Shown here one piece after another: positions 56,128 to 64,000 of a stretch of 64,000 nt of DNA. The stretch spans positions 182,166 through 246,165 of the forward strand of contig JAPLKU010000014.1 in the NCBI GenBank assembly GCA_026387935.1, written 5' to 3'. Numbering within the stretch: the first letter of the stretch is position 1; the number at the start of each line of letters is the position of its first letter. The notes under the pieces were generated by a model. The model had not been told where the DNA came from and made no database searches. It worked only from the letters and a program-made list of their open reading frames with translations. The stretch is from Gemmatimonadota bacterium (GTDB lineage: Bacteria; Gemmatimonadota; Gemmatimonadetes; Gemmatimonadales; Gemmatimonadaceae). The position numbers were made by a program, and so were the translations under genes.

Positions 56128-57609
56128 CTACCGCGGGAACGGGCTCGCGAATCGAATGTCGTTGAGGAATGTCTGATCCGTCAGCGTAGCGAGGAACGCC
56201 ACCAGGGCGGCGCGTTCGGCGGCGGTCAGATTCAGGCGCTGCGGCTGCCCGCCGCGCCCGCCCACCAACCGCGGATCGAGCCCCGGGTTGGGCTGGACAC
56301 CGGAATCATAGAAGGCCACGACCTGGTCGAGCGACGTGAAACGACCGTCGTGCATGTAGCGCCCACGCACGGCGACGTTGCGCAGTGAAGGCACTTTGAA
56401 CGTGCCTCCCCCGGCACCGACATCCGTGATGGTTGCATCGAGACCGGTGTTGTGGATGTCGTCGGCGCTCAACGCGACTGTGGTGTGGCAGCGCGCACAG
56501 TTCGGGCCAAAGAGCGCGAACCCCTGCTGCTCCTGCGGCGTGAATACCGTCGCCGTCCCGCCGGTCGCGGTCAATGCTTGATCGAACTTGGCGCCGCCGG
56601 AAACCAGGGAGCGCACGAATTGCGCCACCGCGAGCGCAATCCGCTCTCTGGTGATCGTCGACGTCCCGAACGCAGCAGTGAATAACGCAGGATAGTAAGC
56701 CGTTAAGGCCAGCTTCTTCTCCAGCAGATCGAGCGTCATGCCCATTTCGACCGTGTCCTGAATGGGCCGCAGCACCTGATCCTCAAGAGTGACTGCGCGT
56801 TCGTCCCAGAAGAACCGGCCGCGCGCGTAATACCGTGCATTGGCGAGCGACATCGAGTGGCGGCCGGTGAAGCCGCCCTTGAAGCCGCCGCTCAGGCGGG
56901 CCGTGTCGGCAAAACCGCGCGATTGCACGTGACACGATGCGCAGGCCTGCGCGTCGTTGGCGGAAAGTCGTTTGTCATAGAACAGCACGCGCCCGAGCGC
57001 TGCGCCGGCGTTGGTGACGGGATTGCTGGCCGGCGTGTTGTCGAAGGCGTTCGCGCCCCCAAGGCCCCCGCCACCGCCGGGCGGCCCGCCCGCTGCACGG
57101 AAGTGCGCCGGCACATTGCCGTCGGCGTCGGAATACTTAAGTGAAGGATCGAGCGTGGGTGTTGCGAGGCCGGCCGCGAACGCAATGACGTCGAACGCAT
57201 CTGTCGCCGTCGCTCCCGCGCCGTCTGTTGCCGTGATCGTGACCGATACGAGGCCCGTGGTCGCCGGGGTGCCACTCAACTTCCCGGCAGCCGCCACCAA
57301 ACCGTTGGCTGCCGGCACAAGCGTGACCGTGTACGTGAGCCCCTTCCCCGCGACGTCCTTGAAGGTGGTGTTGCCGCGCGTAGCGTCGTAACTGAACACC
57401 GTACCTACGGTCGCAGCCTGCGACGGGTTGTGCGTGGCGAGTGTGACCGGGCCAGCCGCCGGCGTGGTGCCGGTCGTGGTGCCGGTCGTGGTGCCAGTGC
57501 CTTTCGGGGCCGTGGCGGCCGGCGTCGAATCCGACGAGCCGGCGCAACTGGCGCAGCAGACCAAGCCTGCGAGTGCGGCGACAGAGCGTATGAAGGTGTG
57601 TGTGCGCAT
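56128..57609 (-). CDS. Di-heme cytochrome c peroxidase/MauG-type lipoprotein with Ig-like N-terminal domain
   Basis: Lipobox region LVCCASC; two CxxCH (ACASCHVQSRGF, NCARCHTTVAL); VPSLRNVAVRGRYMHDGRFTSLDQVVAFYDSG. Confidence 0.92.
   Translation of the reverse strand: MRTHTFIRSVAALAGLVCCASCAGSSDSTPAATAPKGTGTTTGTTTGTTPAAGPVTLATHNPSQAATVGTVFSYDATRGNTTFKDVAGKGLTYTVTLVPAANGLVAAAGKLSGTPATTGLVSVTITATDGAGATATDAFDVIAFAAGLATPTLDPSLKYSDADGNVPAHFRAAGGPPGGGGGLGGANAFDNTPASNPVTNAGAALGRVLFYDKRLSANDAQACASCHVQSRGFADTARLSGGFKGGFTGRHSMSLANARYYARGRFFWDERAVTLEDQVLRPIQDTVEMGMTLDLLEKKLALTAYYPALFTAAFGTSTITRERIALAVAQFVRSLVSGGAKFDQALTATGGTATVFTPQEQQGFALFGPNCARCHTTVALSADDIHNTGLDATITDVGAGGGTFKVPSLRNVAVRGRYMHDGRFTSLDQVVAFYDSGVQPNPGLDPRLVGGRGGQPQRLNLTAAERAALVAFLATLTDQTFLNDIRFASPFPR
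57463..57502 (+). repeat. 12-bp tandem repeat (gtgccggtcgtg) x ~3 inside the cytochrome c peroxidase gene
   Basis: tggtgccggtcgtggtgccggtcgtggtgccagtgcc encodes the GTTTGTTTGTTP linker. Confidence 0.75.
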
Positions 57610-57735
57610 GGTTATTGGTGTGACGTTGTAATTCGGCGAGCGTTAATTGGTCGTGCCATCGGGGGTGACAAACGCGCATATTCTTGTGATATCCATCACG
57701 TAGCCAGCCAGTCCGTACCCAATAGAGAGATCGCC

Positions 57736-59877
57736 ATGATTCGCCTTTCCGTGCCCTTTTCGCGCTCCATGCCCGTGGGGCAACTGTTGGTGGCTGCAGG
57801 GCTCGCGTTGGCCCCGAGTTCGGGCGCCACGGCCCAGACGCTCGGCGGCCCCGTTCCGCCGCGCGCCGTGCGCCGCGACATCCCGATGACGAATGCGATT
57901 CGCCGCGCCTTTGGCGCCGGCACGCGCGACTCGACGGGCAAGCCAGGGCGCAACTACTGGCAGCTCAAGACCGACTACACGATCGCCGTGCGCCTTGACC
58001 CCGCCACATCGCGGCTCACTGGTTCGGAGACGATCACGCTCGCGAACAACAGTCCCGACACGCTACGCGCGATTGGCCTGCGTCTGCCGATGAATCACTT
58101 CCTGTTCAATGTTCCGCGCGCGGCGCCCTGGGTACCGGCAGAGGAAACGGACGGCATGGTGGTCACGAGGATCACGATGAACGGACAACACGTTGCGCTC
58201 ACTCCACCAGCGAACGCGCAGGGTGGCGGCCGCGGCGGCCCGCAGCAGGCGCCGATCACCGAGCCATTCCTTGCCGGCGCGAAGTCCACGCTGGCGCGCA
58301 TCACACTGACCACGCCGTTGCTGCCGCATGCGAGCGCACAGTTGCTCGTCGAATGGAACCACAAGGTTCCGGGCGGCGAAACGGGCGCCAACCATCGCAT
58401 GACGCAGCGCTGGGCCGACACACTCTATCAACCCACGCAGTGGTTCCCGCGCGTGGCCGTGTACGACGACCTTCGCGGCTGGGACTCCGAGCTCTACCTC
58501 GGCCCATCCGAGTTTTACAATGATTTCGGCAAGTACGATGTGAGCATCACTGTTCCCGCCGGCTGGATTGTGAGCGGCACGGGCGAACTCATGAATCCCG
58601 AGCAGGTGCTCACCGCCAAGGCGCGCGCCGCGCTCGCGACGGTAACCGCGAACGCCGGCATCACCACGATTGTCGGGCCAGATGAAGTGGGCCCGGGTGC
58701 CGCGACGGCACCGGGCACGACGCTCACCTGGCACAAGATCGCCGAGAACGTGAACGATTTCGCGTGGGCTACGGCGAAGCAGTATGTGTGGCAGGCGACG
58801 CGCGCGAACATTCCGGGCAAGGGCTTCGTGCCGGTGCACATGGTGTATCTGCCGGGCCGCGCGCAGTCATATGCCAACGCGGGTCCGCTCGCGAGCCACG
58901 CGCTCGAGTTCTACTCCAAGCTCTATTTCCCGTATTCGTTCCCGCAGCTCACGCTGCAGGACGGGCCGAGCGCAGGCATGGAGTACCCGATGGTGATCAA
59001 CTCCAATCAGGGGGCGGCCGACCACGAGACGTTCCACCAGTGGGCGCCGATGACGGTGAGCAACAACGAGACGTGGTACGGATGGATGGACGAGGGTTTC
59101 AATCAATACGCCAACGTCCTCTCCGGTGCCGACCGTGCGGGCACAGCGCCCAATCTCAACGGACTCGGTCAGTCATACGGCCGCACCGCCGGTAGCGAAG
59201 CGGAACCGCCGATGATGTGGAACGCGAACTACGCGGGCCCGGAGTTCTACCGCATTCAGACCTACGCCAAAGCGCCACTCATGCTCTCGATGCTTGGCGG
59301 CGTTGTCGGCGACAGTGCCGCGCAGCGCGCGCAGCGCGACTGGGGCAAGGCGTGGAGCTGGAAGCATCCGTCGCCGTGGGATTACATGTTCTTCATGAAC
59401 AACGCACTCAAGCAGGATCTGGGCTGGTTCTGGTATTCGTGGCTCTTCTCCACCGAGAGCGTCGATGGCTCAGTGGCGGGAATGAAGTCGGCGAATGGCA
59501 AGACGACCGTGACGCTGAAGCAGGACGGGCAGATGCCGTCGCCCGTGGTGCTGCAGGTGAAGTTCGCGACCAGCGGACCGGCGCTCAAACCAATGAAGAA
59601 CGCCGTGATGGTTGATGCAACAACGGCGATGGTCACGTGGCCGGTGGACGTCTGGTTCGCCGGTGCGCGCAGCTACGACGCCGTACTCGACTTCGGCGGC
59701 CGAGCGGTGGAGTCAGTGACGTTCGATCCGTGCGGACGGTTTCCGGATCGCGACCCGAGCGACAACACGTGGCCGCGAGTTGCGCCGGCGGCTGATGCGG
59801 CGGCACAGGGCGGTGGTCGCGGCGGTCGTGGCGGACAGAATCAGGCTGCGTGGCCGGGTTTCTGTACCGGGAAGTAA
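57736..59877 (+). CDS. M1-family metallopeptidase
   Basis: GPSAGMEYP; HETFHQW with Glu 18 residues later (HExxH-x18-E); signal peptide. Confidence 0.93.
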   Translation: MIRLSVPFSRSMPVGQLLVAAGLALAPSSGATAQTLGGPVPPRAVRRDIPMTNAIRRAFGAGTRDSTGKPGRNYWQLKTDYTIAVRLDPATSRLTGSETITLANNSPDTLRAIGLRLPMNHFLFNVPRAAPWVPAEETDGMVVTRITMNGQHVALTPPANAQGGGRGGPQQAPITEPFLAGAKSTLARITLTTPLLPHASAQLLVEWNHKVPGGETGANHRMTQRWADTLYQPTQWFPRVAVYDDLRGWDSELYLGPSEFYNDFGKYDVSITVPAGWIVSGTGELMNPEQVLTAKARAALATVTANAGITTIVGPDEVGPGAATAPGTTLTWHKIAENVNDFAWATAKQYVWQATRANIPGKGFVPVHMVYLPGRAQSYANAGPLASHALEFYSKLYFPYSFPQLTLQDGPSAGMEYPMVINSNQGAADHETFHQWAPMTVSNNETWYGWMDEGFNQYANVLSGADRAGTAPNLNGLGQSYGRTAGSEAEPPMMWNANYAGPEFYRIQTYAKAPLMLSMLGGVVGDSAAQRAQRDWGKAWSWKHPSPWDYMFFMNNALKQDLGWFWYSWLFSTESVDGSVAGMKSANGKTTVTLKQDGQMPSPVVLQVKFATSGPALKPMKNAVMVDATTAMVTWPVDVWFAGARSYDAVLDFGGRAVESVTFDPCGRFPDRDPSDNTWPRVAPAADAAAQGGGRGGRGGQNQAAWPGFCTGK

Positions 59878-60440
59878 TGGCGAGTCCTATTGCAGAGCCA
59901 GCGTTCGAGGTCGTCAGCCGTCACGATGGCTTTGAACTCCGTCAGTATCAACCGTATGTCGTTGCTGAGACGCGAGTCGAAGGAGAATACCGACCGAGCC
60001 TCAGTCAGGGCTTTCGTCGACTTGCCGGCTATATCTTTGGCGGCAACCAGTCGCAGACCAAGCTCGCGATGACCGCGCCGGTAGCTGCCCAGCGTGGCAG
60101 CGAGAAAATTGCGATGACCGCGCCGGTCTCGTCGCGACAGGAGGCCGGGAGTTGGGTGGTCACTTTTGCGATGCCGGCGGGCTCACGGCTCGATACGCTG
60201 CCGTTGCCCAACGACCCGCAGGTGACGCTGCATTTAGTACCGGCGCGGCGAGTTGCGGCCCTGCGCTTCCGGGGCTGGGCAACAGCCAACGACTTTCAGC
60301 AGAAGACGGCCGAGCTACTCGCCGCGCTCCCGAGCGCGGGTCTGCAGCCGATGGGGGTTCCGACCATCGCCCAGTACAACCCGCCGTGGACACTGCCCTT
60401 CTTGCGCCGCAACGAGATTCTGATCGAAGTCGCCGACTAG
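59877..60440 (+). CDS. SOUL family heme-binding protein
   Basis: FEVVSRHDGFELRQYQPYVVAETRVEG...FRRLAGYIFGGNQSQTKLAMTAPVAAQ...KIAMTAPVSS; TAATG coupling to upstream stop. Confidence 0.93.
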   Translation: MASPIAEPAFEVVSRHDGFELRQYQPYVVAETRVEGEYRPSLSQGFRRLAGYIFGGNQSQTKLAMTAPVAAQRGSEKIAMTAPVSSRQEAGSWVVTFAMPAGSRLDTLPLPNDPQVTLHLVPARRVAALRFRGWATANDFQQKTAELLAALPSAGLQPMGVPTIAQYNPPWTLPFLRRNEILIEVAD

Positions 60441-60493
60441 TTCCTCGCTACCGAACTCGGCAACCACTTCGCTCGGAGATCTGACCAATCGTC

Positions 60494-62239
60494 ATGCGTA
60501 CCCCTCTGATTTCCGCCCTCCTGCTGTCGCTGTCGCCGACATTCGTCGCGCCGCTCCACGCGCAACGTCCAACCGACGCGGAGATCCGTACGCGAGCCGC
60601 CGAGTACCTCTCGAGGCTCGAACGTTTGGGCTACTCGGGTGGCGCGCTGGTCGTCCGCGGCGGGACCACGGTGTTCATGCAAAGCGTTGGCATGGCCGAT
60701 CGCGCTGCCGCGATCAGAGCCGACGCGAACACCGTGTACAGTCTCGGGTCGATTACCAAGCAGTTTACCGCTGCCGCGATCCTGCGCCTCGAAGAGCAGG
60801 GCAAACTGCGCACGACTGATTCGCTCGCGCGATTTTTTCCTCACGCGCCGATCGATAAGCGCGCCATCACACTGCATCACCTGCTCACGCACACCGCCGG
60901 GTTTCGGTCGGACTACTCGCCGAGTGACTACGAAGCGACAACGCGCGACGAGTATGTGAAGCGCATGTTCGACGCGCCGCTACGCACGAAGCCAGGCGCG
61001 GCGCACTTCTATGCGAACGCCGGCTACTCGCTGCTTGCCGCGATTGTGGAAATCGTCACACAACAAGACTACGAGGACGCGCTGTCTACGCTCGTGCTCA
61101 CACCCGCTGGCATGCTCGCAACCGGATACAAGCGCCCCGCGTGGCCTGCGCAGCGCATCGCGCACGGAACGCAGAACGGCAAAGACTGGGGCACGATTCT
61201 CGAACGCATCAACACGCCCGGCGCGCCGTATTGGGAGCTACGCGGCAATGGCGGCCTGCACACGACGCTCGGCGATATCGCGAAGTGGGACGCCGCACTG
61301 AGTTCATCGCGCGTGTTCACCGATTCCAGTCGCCGCAAATTCATGACGGGATACGTGAACGAGGGGCCCGCCGGATTGTCGAAGTACGCCTATGGGTGGG
61401 CCGTGTCGCACACATCGCGAGGAACTACGCTGGTGCAGCACAACGGTGGCAACGGTGTGTATGTCGCCGAACTGCTGCGATTTGTCGATGACAGTGTCAC
61501 GGTCTTCATGACCTCGACGAATTCCGAAATGACGGCGACGCCCGCGGTATGGGTGCTCTCGCGAATCGCGTTGGGTCAGTCGTACACCTTGCCACCGGCA
61601 CGCGTGGCGGTCGCGGCGACTGTGCAAACGTCGGTTGCTGGCCGCTATGTGTTGAGCGACGGCAGTCAACTCAACGTGACGGCCGCGAACGGCAAACTGT
61701 TTGCCGAAGCGATCGGACAGCAGGCGTTTCAACTGGTTGCCACTGGTGACACGGCGAGCAGTGCGAAGAGCGCCGAGTACAACACGCAGTCGCGCGCCAT
61801 CGTCGAACGCCTTGTGCGGGGCGATATTGGACTGCTACGTCACGCGCTCGGGCCGGGCGCCGACGACTCGGCAACCGTTGCTCAACAAGAGGCGCAGCTG
61901 CTGGCCTACCGCAAGGAGACGTTCGGCGAATTCAAATCCATTGACGTACTTGGCACCGCGCCGAGCCCCGAAGGCGCACTGCGCACAACGGTGCGCGTGA
62001 ACTATGCGCGTGGCGGCGCGACCAATCTGTATACGTGGGATCGCGACGGCACCATCATGGATATTGGTGCACGGCCCTATCAGCCGGTTCAACTAGCGGC
62101 GGCCCTCGACGGCGACCTGCACACCGTGGATGAACGCGCGGGCAGCGGCGCGCGATTCCGAGACGTGAATGGAGCGCTGGCCGCGATCACGCCGCGTGGC
62201 GCGATCCTGCTCAAGCGGGCCGCGAAGCCTCTGCAGTAA
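60494..62239 (+). CDS. Serine hydrolase, class C beta-lactamase-like
   Basis: YSLGSITKQFTAAAILRLEEQGKL (SxxK), YANAGYSLLAAIVE (YxN), VQHNGGNGVY. Confidence 0.93.
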   Translation: MRTPLISALLLSLSPTFVAPLHAQRPTDAEIRTRAAEYLSRLERLGYSGGALVVRGGTTVFMQSVGMADRAAAIRADANTVYSLGSITKQFTAAAILRLEEQGKLRTTDSLARFFPHAPIDKRAITLHHLLTHTAGFRSDYSPSDYEATTRDEYVKRMFDAPLRTKPGAAHFYANAGYSLLAAIVEIVTQQDYEDALSTLVLTPAGMLATGYKRPAWPAQRIAHGTQNGKDWGTILERINTPGAPYWELRGNGGLHTTLGDIAKWDAALSSSRVFTDSSRRKFMTGYVNEGPAGLSKYAYGWAVSHTSRGTTLVQHNGGNGVYVAELLRFVDDSVTVFMTSTNSEMTATPAVWVLSRIALGQSYTLPPARVAVAATVQTSVAGRYVLSDGSQLNVTAANGKLFAEAIGQQAFQLVATGDTASSAKSAEYNTQSRAIVERLVRGDIGLLRHALGPGADDSATVAQQEAQLLAYRKETFGEFKSIDVLGTAPSPEGALRTTVRVNYARGGATNLYTWDRDGTIMDIGARPYQPVQLAAALDGDLHTVDERAGSGARFRDVNGALAAITPRGAILLKRAAKPLQ

Positions 62240-62308
62240 ATCCGGCAAGGACAGGCCGTCGAGGCCCTGTCGATCGGGGACCTGCGGCAAGGAGAAATGG
62301 GCGCTTGG

Positions 62309-63514
62309 CTACGGCCGTCGCACGTCGATGGTCATTCCTGTCATGCCGAGACCGGCCGCCGTGTTCTGCACACCGGGGCCGGGCGTCCGCACGGCGCGGA
62401 ACGCCGCGCTCTTGTGCACGACGATCTGCCCGCCGTTGACTTCGAAGGCGAGCTCCGTCTGCGGCGAGCGGCTCCACCCGTCGAGCGCGCGCAGGAACGC
62501 CCAGGGCGCGAAGATGTTCGCCGGTGCGAGCACGGTGGCGCTGTCGCCCGTCGCGAGCACGACCGGCGTCTTGCCCTGACGCGGGGTGAGCCCGCGCGTG
62601 GTGAGGTCGAACGCATCACCGTCGCCCATCAGGTGCATCACGATGCCAGTGGCGGACCGGCCGTTCCGCCGCGACGCGCGTGCGTCGAAGATGGTGACGC
62701 CCGAGGCGCCGACCGTGCGCACGGCCTGTCCGTCCACGACGAGCGCGGTGTTCTCGTCAATGCCGAACGCGAGATCGAACGTGCCGAGGTCGAGCAGCGC
62801 GACGAGCAACCGGCCGAACCGGCCGCGTGACAGGAAGTGCTGGTCGGCGAGCGCCGTGGGAAAGAGTCCGAGTCCCTGCGAAACGTTGAACGCGCTGGTG
62901 GTGTCGTCCGGGTCCTGCGTCGCGCTGTCGGCGAGCCGTCGCACGCCGCGCGTGAATGCGATGGGACTGGTGCCGTTGGCGATCATCGGATCGCTCATGA
63001 TGGCGGCCCCGGCGCTCGACCCTGACACCACGGCGCCGTCACGCCACCGCTGCATCAGTGCCTCGTACGCGGGCGTGGACTTGCCTTGCGGGCGGAACGC
63101 GGCGGTGACGCGCGACTGCACACCGCCGATGAAGAAGAACCCCGAGCAGCTGCGCAGTTGCGCAACCACGGCAGGATCACGGGCGGTCTCCGGCCGTGCG
63201 ACCGAGATCAGCACGCCTTTCGCCGTACCCGGGCCACCGAACCGATTGAAATTGGCGACCGGGCCGGCCATCGCCGAGTCGGGTGTGGCACCAGCGGTCG
63301 GGATCACGCAGAACGGACCGGAGCCGACCCGCGCCTCGAGGATCGTGCGGTACACGGCCTCGTTGTTCGCGTTGAGCGCACCACCGACGATCACCAAGCG
63401 ACCCGGCTTGGAGTTCGCCTGCCGTGCGGCGAGTGATGCTGGCGCACAGAGGGCGGCGACCGCAGCGGCGGCGGCGATTGCAGCACGACGATTCATTCGA
63501 AATCGTGAAGGCAT
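62309..63514 (-). CDS. Cyanophycinase-like S51 peptidase (type 1 glutamine amidotransferase-like), exported
   Basis: GRLVIVGGALNANNEAVYRTIL; CSGFFFIGGVQSRVTAAFRP; AVVSGSSAGAAIMSD; LALIDENTA-like FGIDENTALVVDG. Confidence 0.92.
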   Translation of the reverse strand: MPSRFRMNRRAAIAAAAAVAALCAPASLAARQANSKPGRLVIVGGALNANNEAVYRTILEARVGSGPFCVIPTAGATPDSAMAGPVANFNRFGGPGTAKGVLISVARPETARDPAVVAQLRSCSGFFFIGGVQSRVTAAFRPQGKSTPAYEALMQRWRDGAVVSGSSAGAAIMSDPMIANGTSPIAFTRGVRRLADSATQDPDDTTSAFNVSQGLGLFPTALADQHFLSRGRFGRLLVALLDLGTFDLAFGIDENTALVVDGQAVRTVGASGVTIFDARASRRNGRSATGIVMHLMGDGDAFDLTTRGLTPRQGKTPVVLATGDSATVLAPANIFAPWAFLRALDGWSRSPQTELAFEVNGGQIVVHKSAAFRAVRTPGPGVQNTAAGLGMTGMTIDVRRP

Positions 63515-63634
63515 GTCAGTGATTGCGCGGGCGTGAGGATCGGCAGCGAGGCGGGAGATGCATCGCGAAGGCAATCATGCATGTTGGCAGCCGGCGCGGA
63601 TAGCCTTCGGCGGTTCGACCGCTTAGCCATCGGG

Positions 63635-64000
63635 ACGTTCCCCCTGAAAAGGCGGGCAGGTCAAAACTAGAGCAGGTTCGCTGCTTCGGGTCCTCCCCAT
63701 TCTTCAGCGGAGGCAGGACGATGAAGCGGTCGAAGTTCAGCGAAGAACAGATTACCTACGCGCTACGGCAGGTCGAGGGCGGCACCCCGGTCGGTGATGT
63801 GTGCCGGCAGCCGGGGGTCAGTGAGGCGACGTTCTACGTGTGGAAGAAGAAGTACGCGCATCTGGGCGTAACCGAGCTCCGGCAGCTGCGCCAGCTCGAG
63901 GAGGAAAATCATCGCCTCAAGCGCGTGGTCGCGGATCTGTCGCTCGACAAGCACATCCTGCAGGAGACCCTCCGAAAAAACCGCTAACGCCGACGCTACG
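63635..64000 (+). mobile_element. IS3-family insertion sequence, partial (left end approximate, right side outside window)
   Basis: OrfA plus preceding terminal-like sequence CCCCCTGAAAAGGCGGGCAGGTCAAAACTAGAGCAGG; boundary inferred only. Confidence 0.75.
63721..63987 (+). CDS. IS3-family transposase OrfA (HTH)
   Basis: MKRSKFSEEQITYALRQVEGGTPVGDVCRQPGVSEATFYVWKKKYAHLGVTELRQLRQLEEENHRLKRVVADLSLDKHILQETLRKNR. Confidence 0.95.
   Translation: MKRSKFSEEQITYALRQVEGGTPVGDVCRQPGVSEATFYVWKKKYAHLGVTELRQLRQLEEENHRLKRVVADLSLDKHILQETLRKNR

Noticed and set aside
57430-57735. N-terminal extension of the M1 peptidase ORF
   Set aside because: Extension is Gly/Arg-rich antisense to the cytochrome c gene; the signal peptide starts at 57736.
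62250-62271. GACAGGCC-GTCGA-GGCCCTGTC stem as a definite terminator
   Set aside because: Stem has a bulge and no T-tract; plausible but not strong enough to call.
1-64000. tRNA, rRNA, riboswitch or prophage features
   Set aside because: No recognisable tRNA cloverleaf, rRNA, cobalamin riboswitch or phage genes found by reading; a dedicated covariance-model scan was not possible.

Overview
High-GC chromosomal window, most consistent with a Gemmatimonadota-like soil bacterium (inference from DUF5916 proteins, WD40/PD40 Ser/Thr kinase, many secreted amidohydrolases and RGG-rich inserts). It holds about 48 protein-coding genes, two degenerate gene remnants, one partial IS3-family element at the right edge, and no recognisable tRNA, rRNA or CRISPR. 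Most of the window encodes exported hydrolases (amidohydrolases, D-aminoacylases, acetamidase, amidase, creatininase-like, M1/M19/M20/M28/S9/S51 peptidases, serine beta-lactamase-like hydrolases), many with Tat or Sec signals. The most system-like locus is 47.0-55.9 kb. There a MerR/B12-binding regulator of the CarH/LitR photoreceptor type (it carries W-x9-EH and ExHxxG) sits divergently from a fasciclin gene and beside a lipid-modification operon (acyl desaturase, FAD oxidoreductase, DUF1365, cyclopropane synthase-type methyltransferase, DUF2062, DUF1295) plus SRPBCC and DUF2177 genes. The divergent promoter contains five TNNACA half-sites, two pairs spaced exactly 11 bp and overlapping perfect TTGACA -35 boxes, which suggests light/B12 control of membrane lipid remodelling. 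Other notable items: a half-length PP2C phosphatase overlapping a Ser/Thr kinase, tandem barrel-less TonB plug proteins next to tandem carboxypeptidase-regulatory proteins, a creatininase-like protein with changed metal ligands, an amidase with a CHRD-like tail, a translationally coupled 40-codon ORF, and recurrent Gly/RGG low-complexity inserts.
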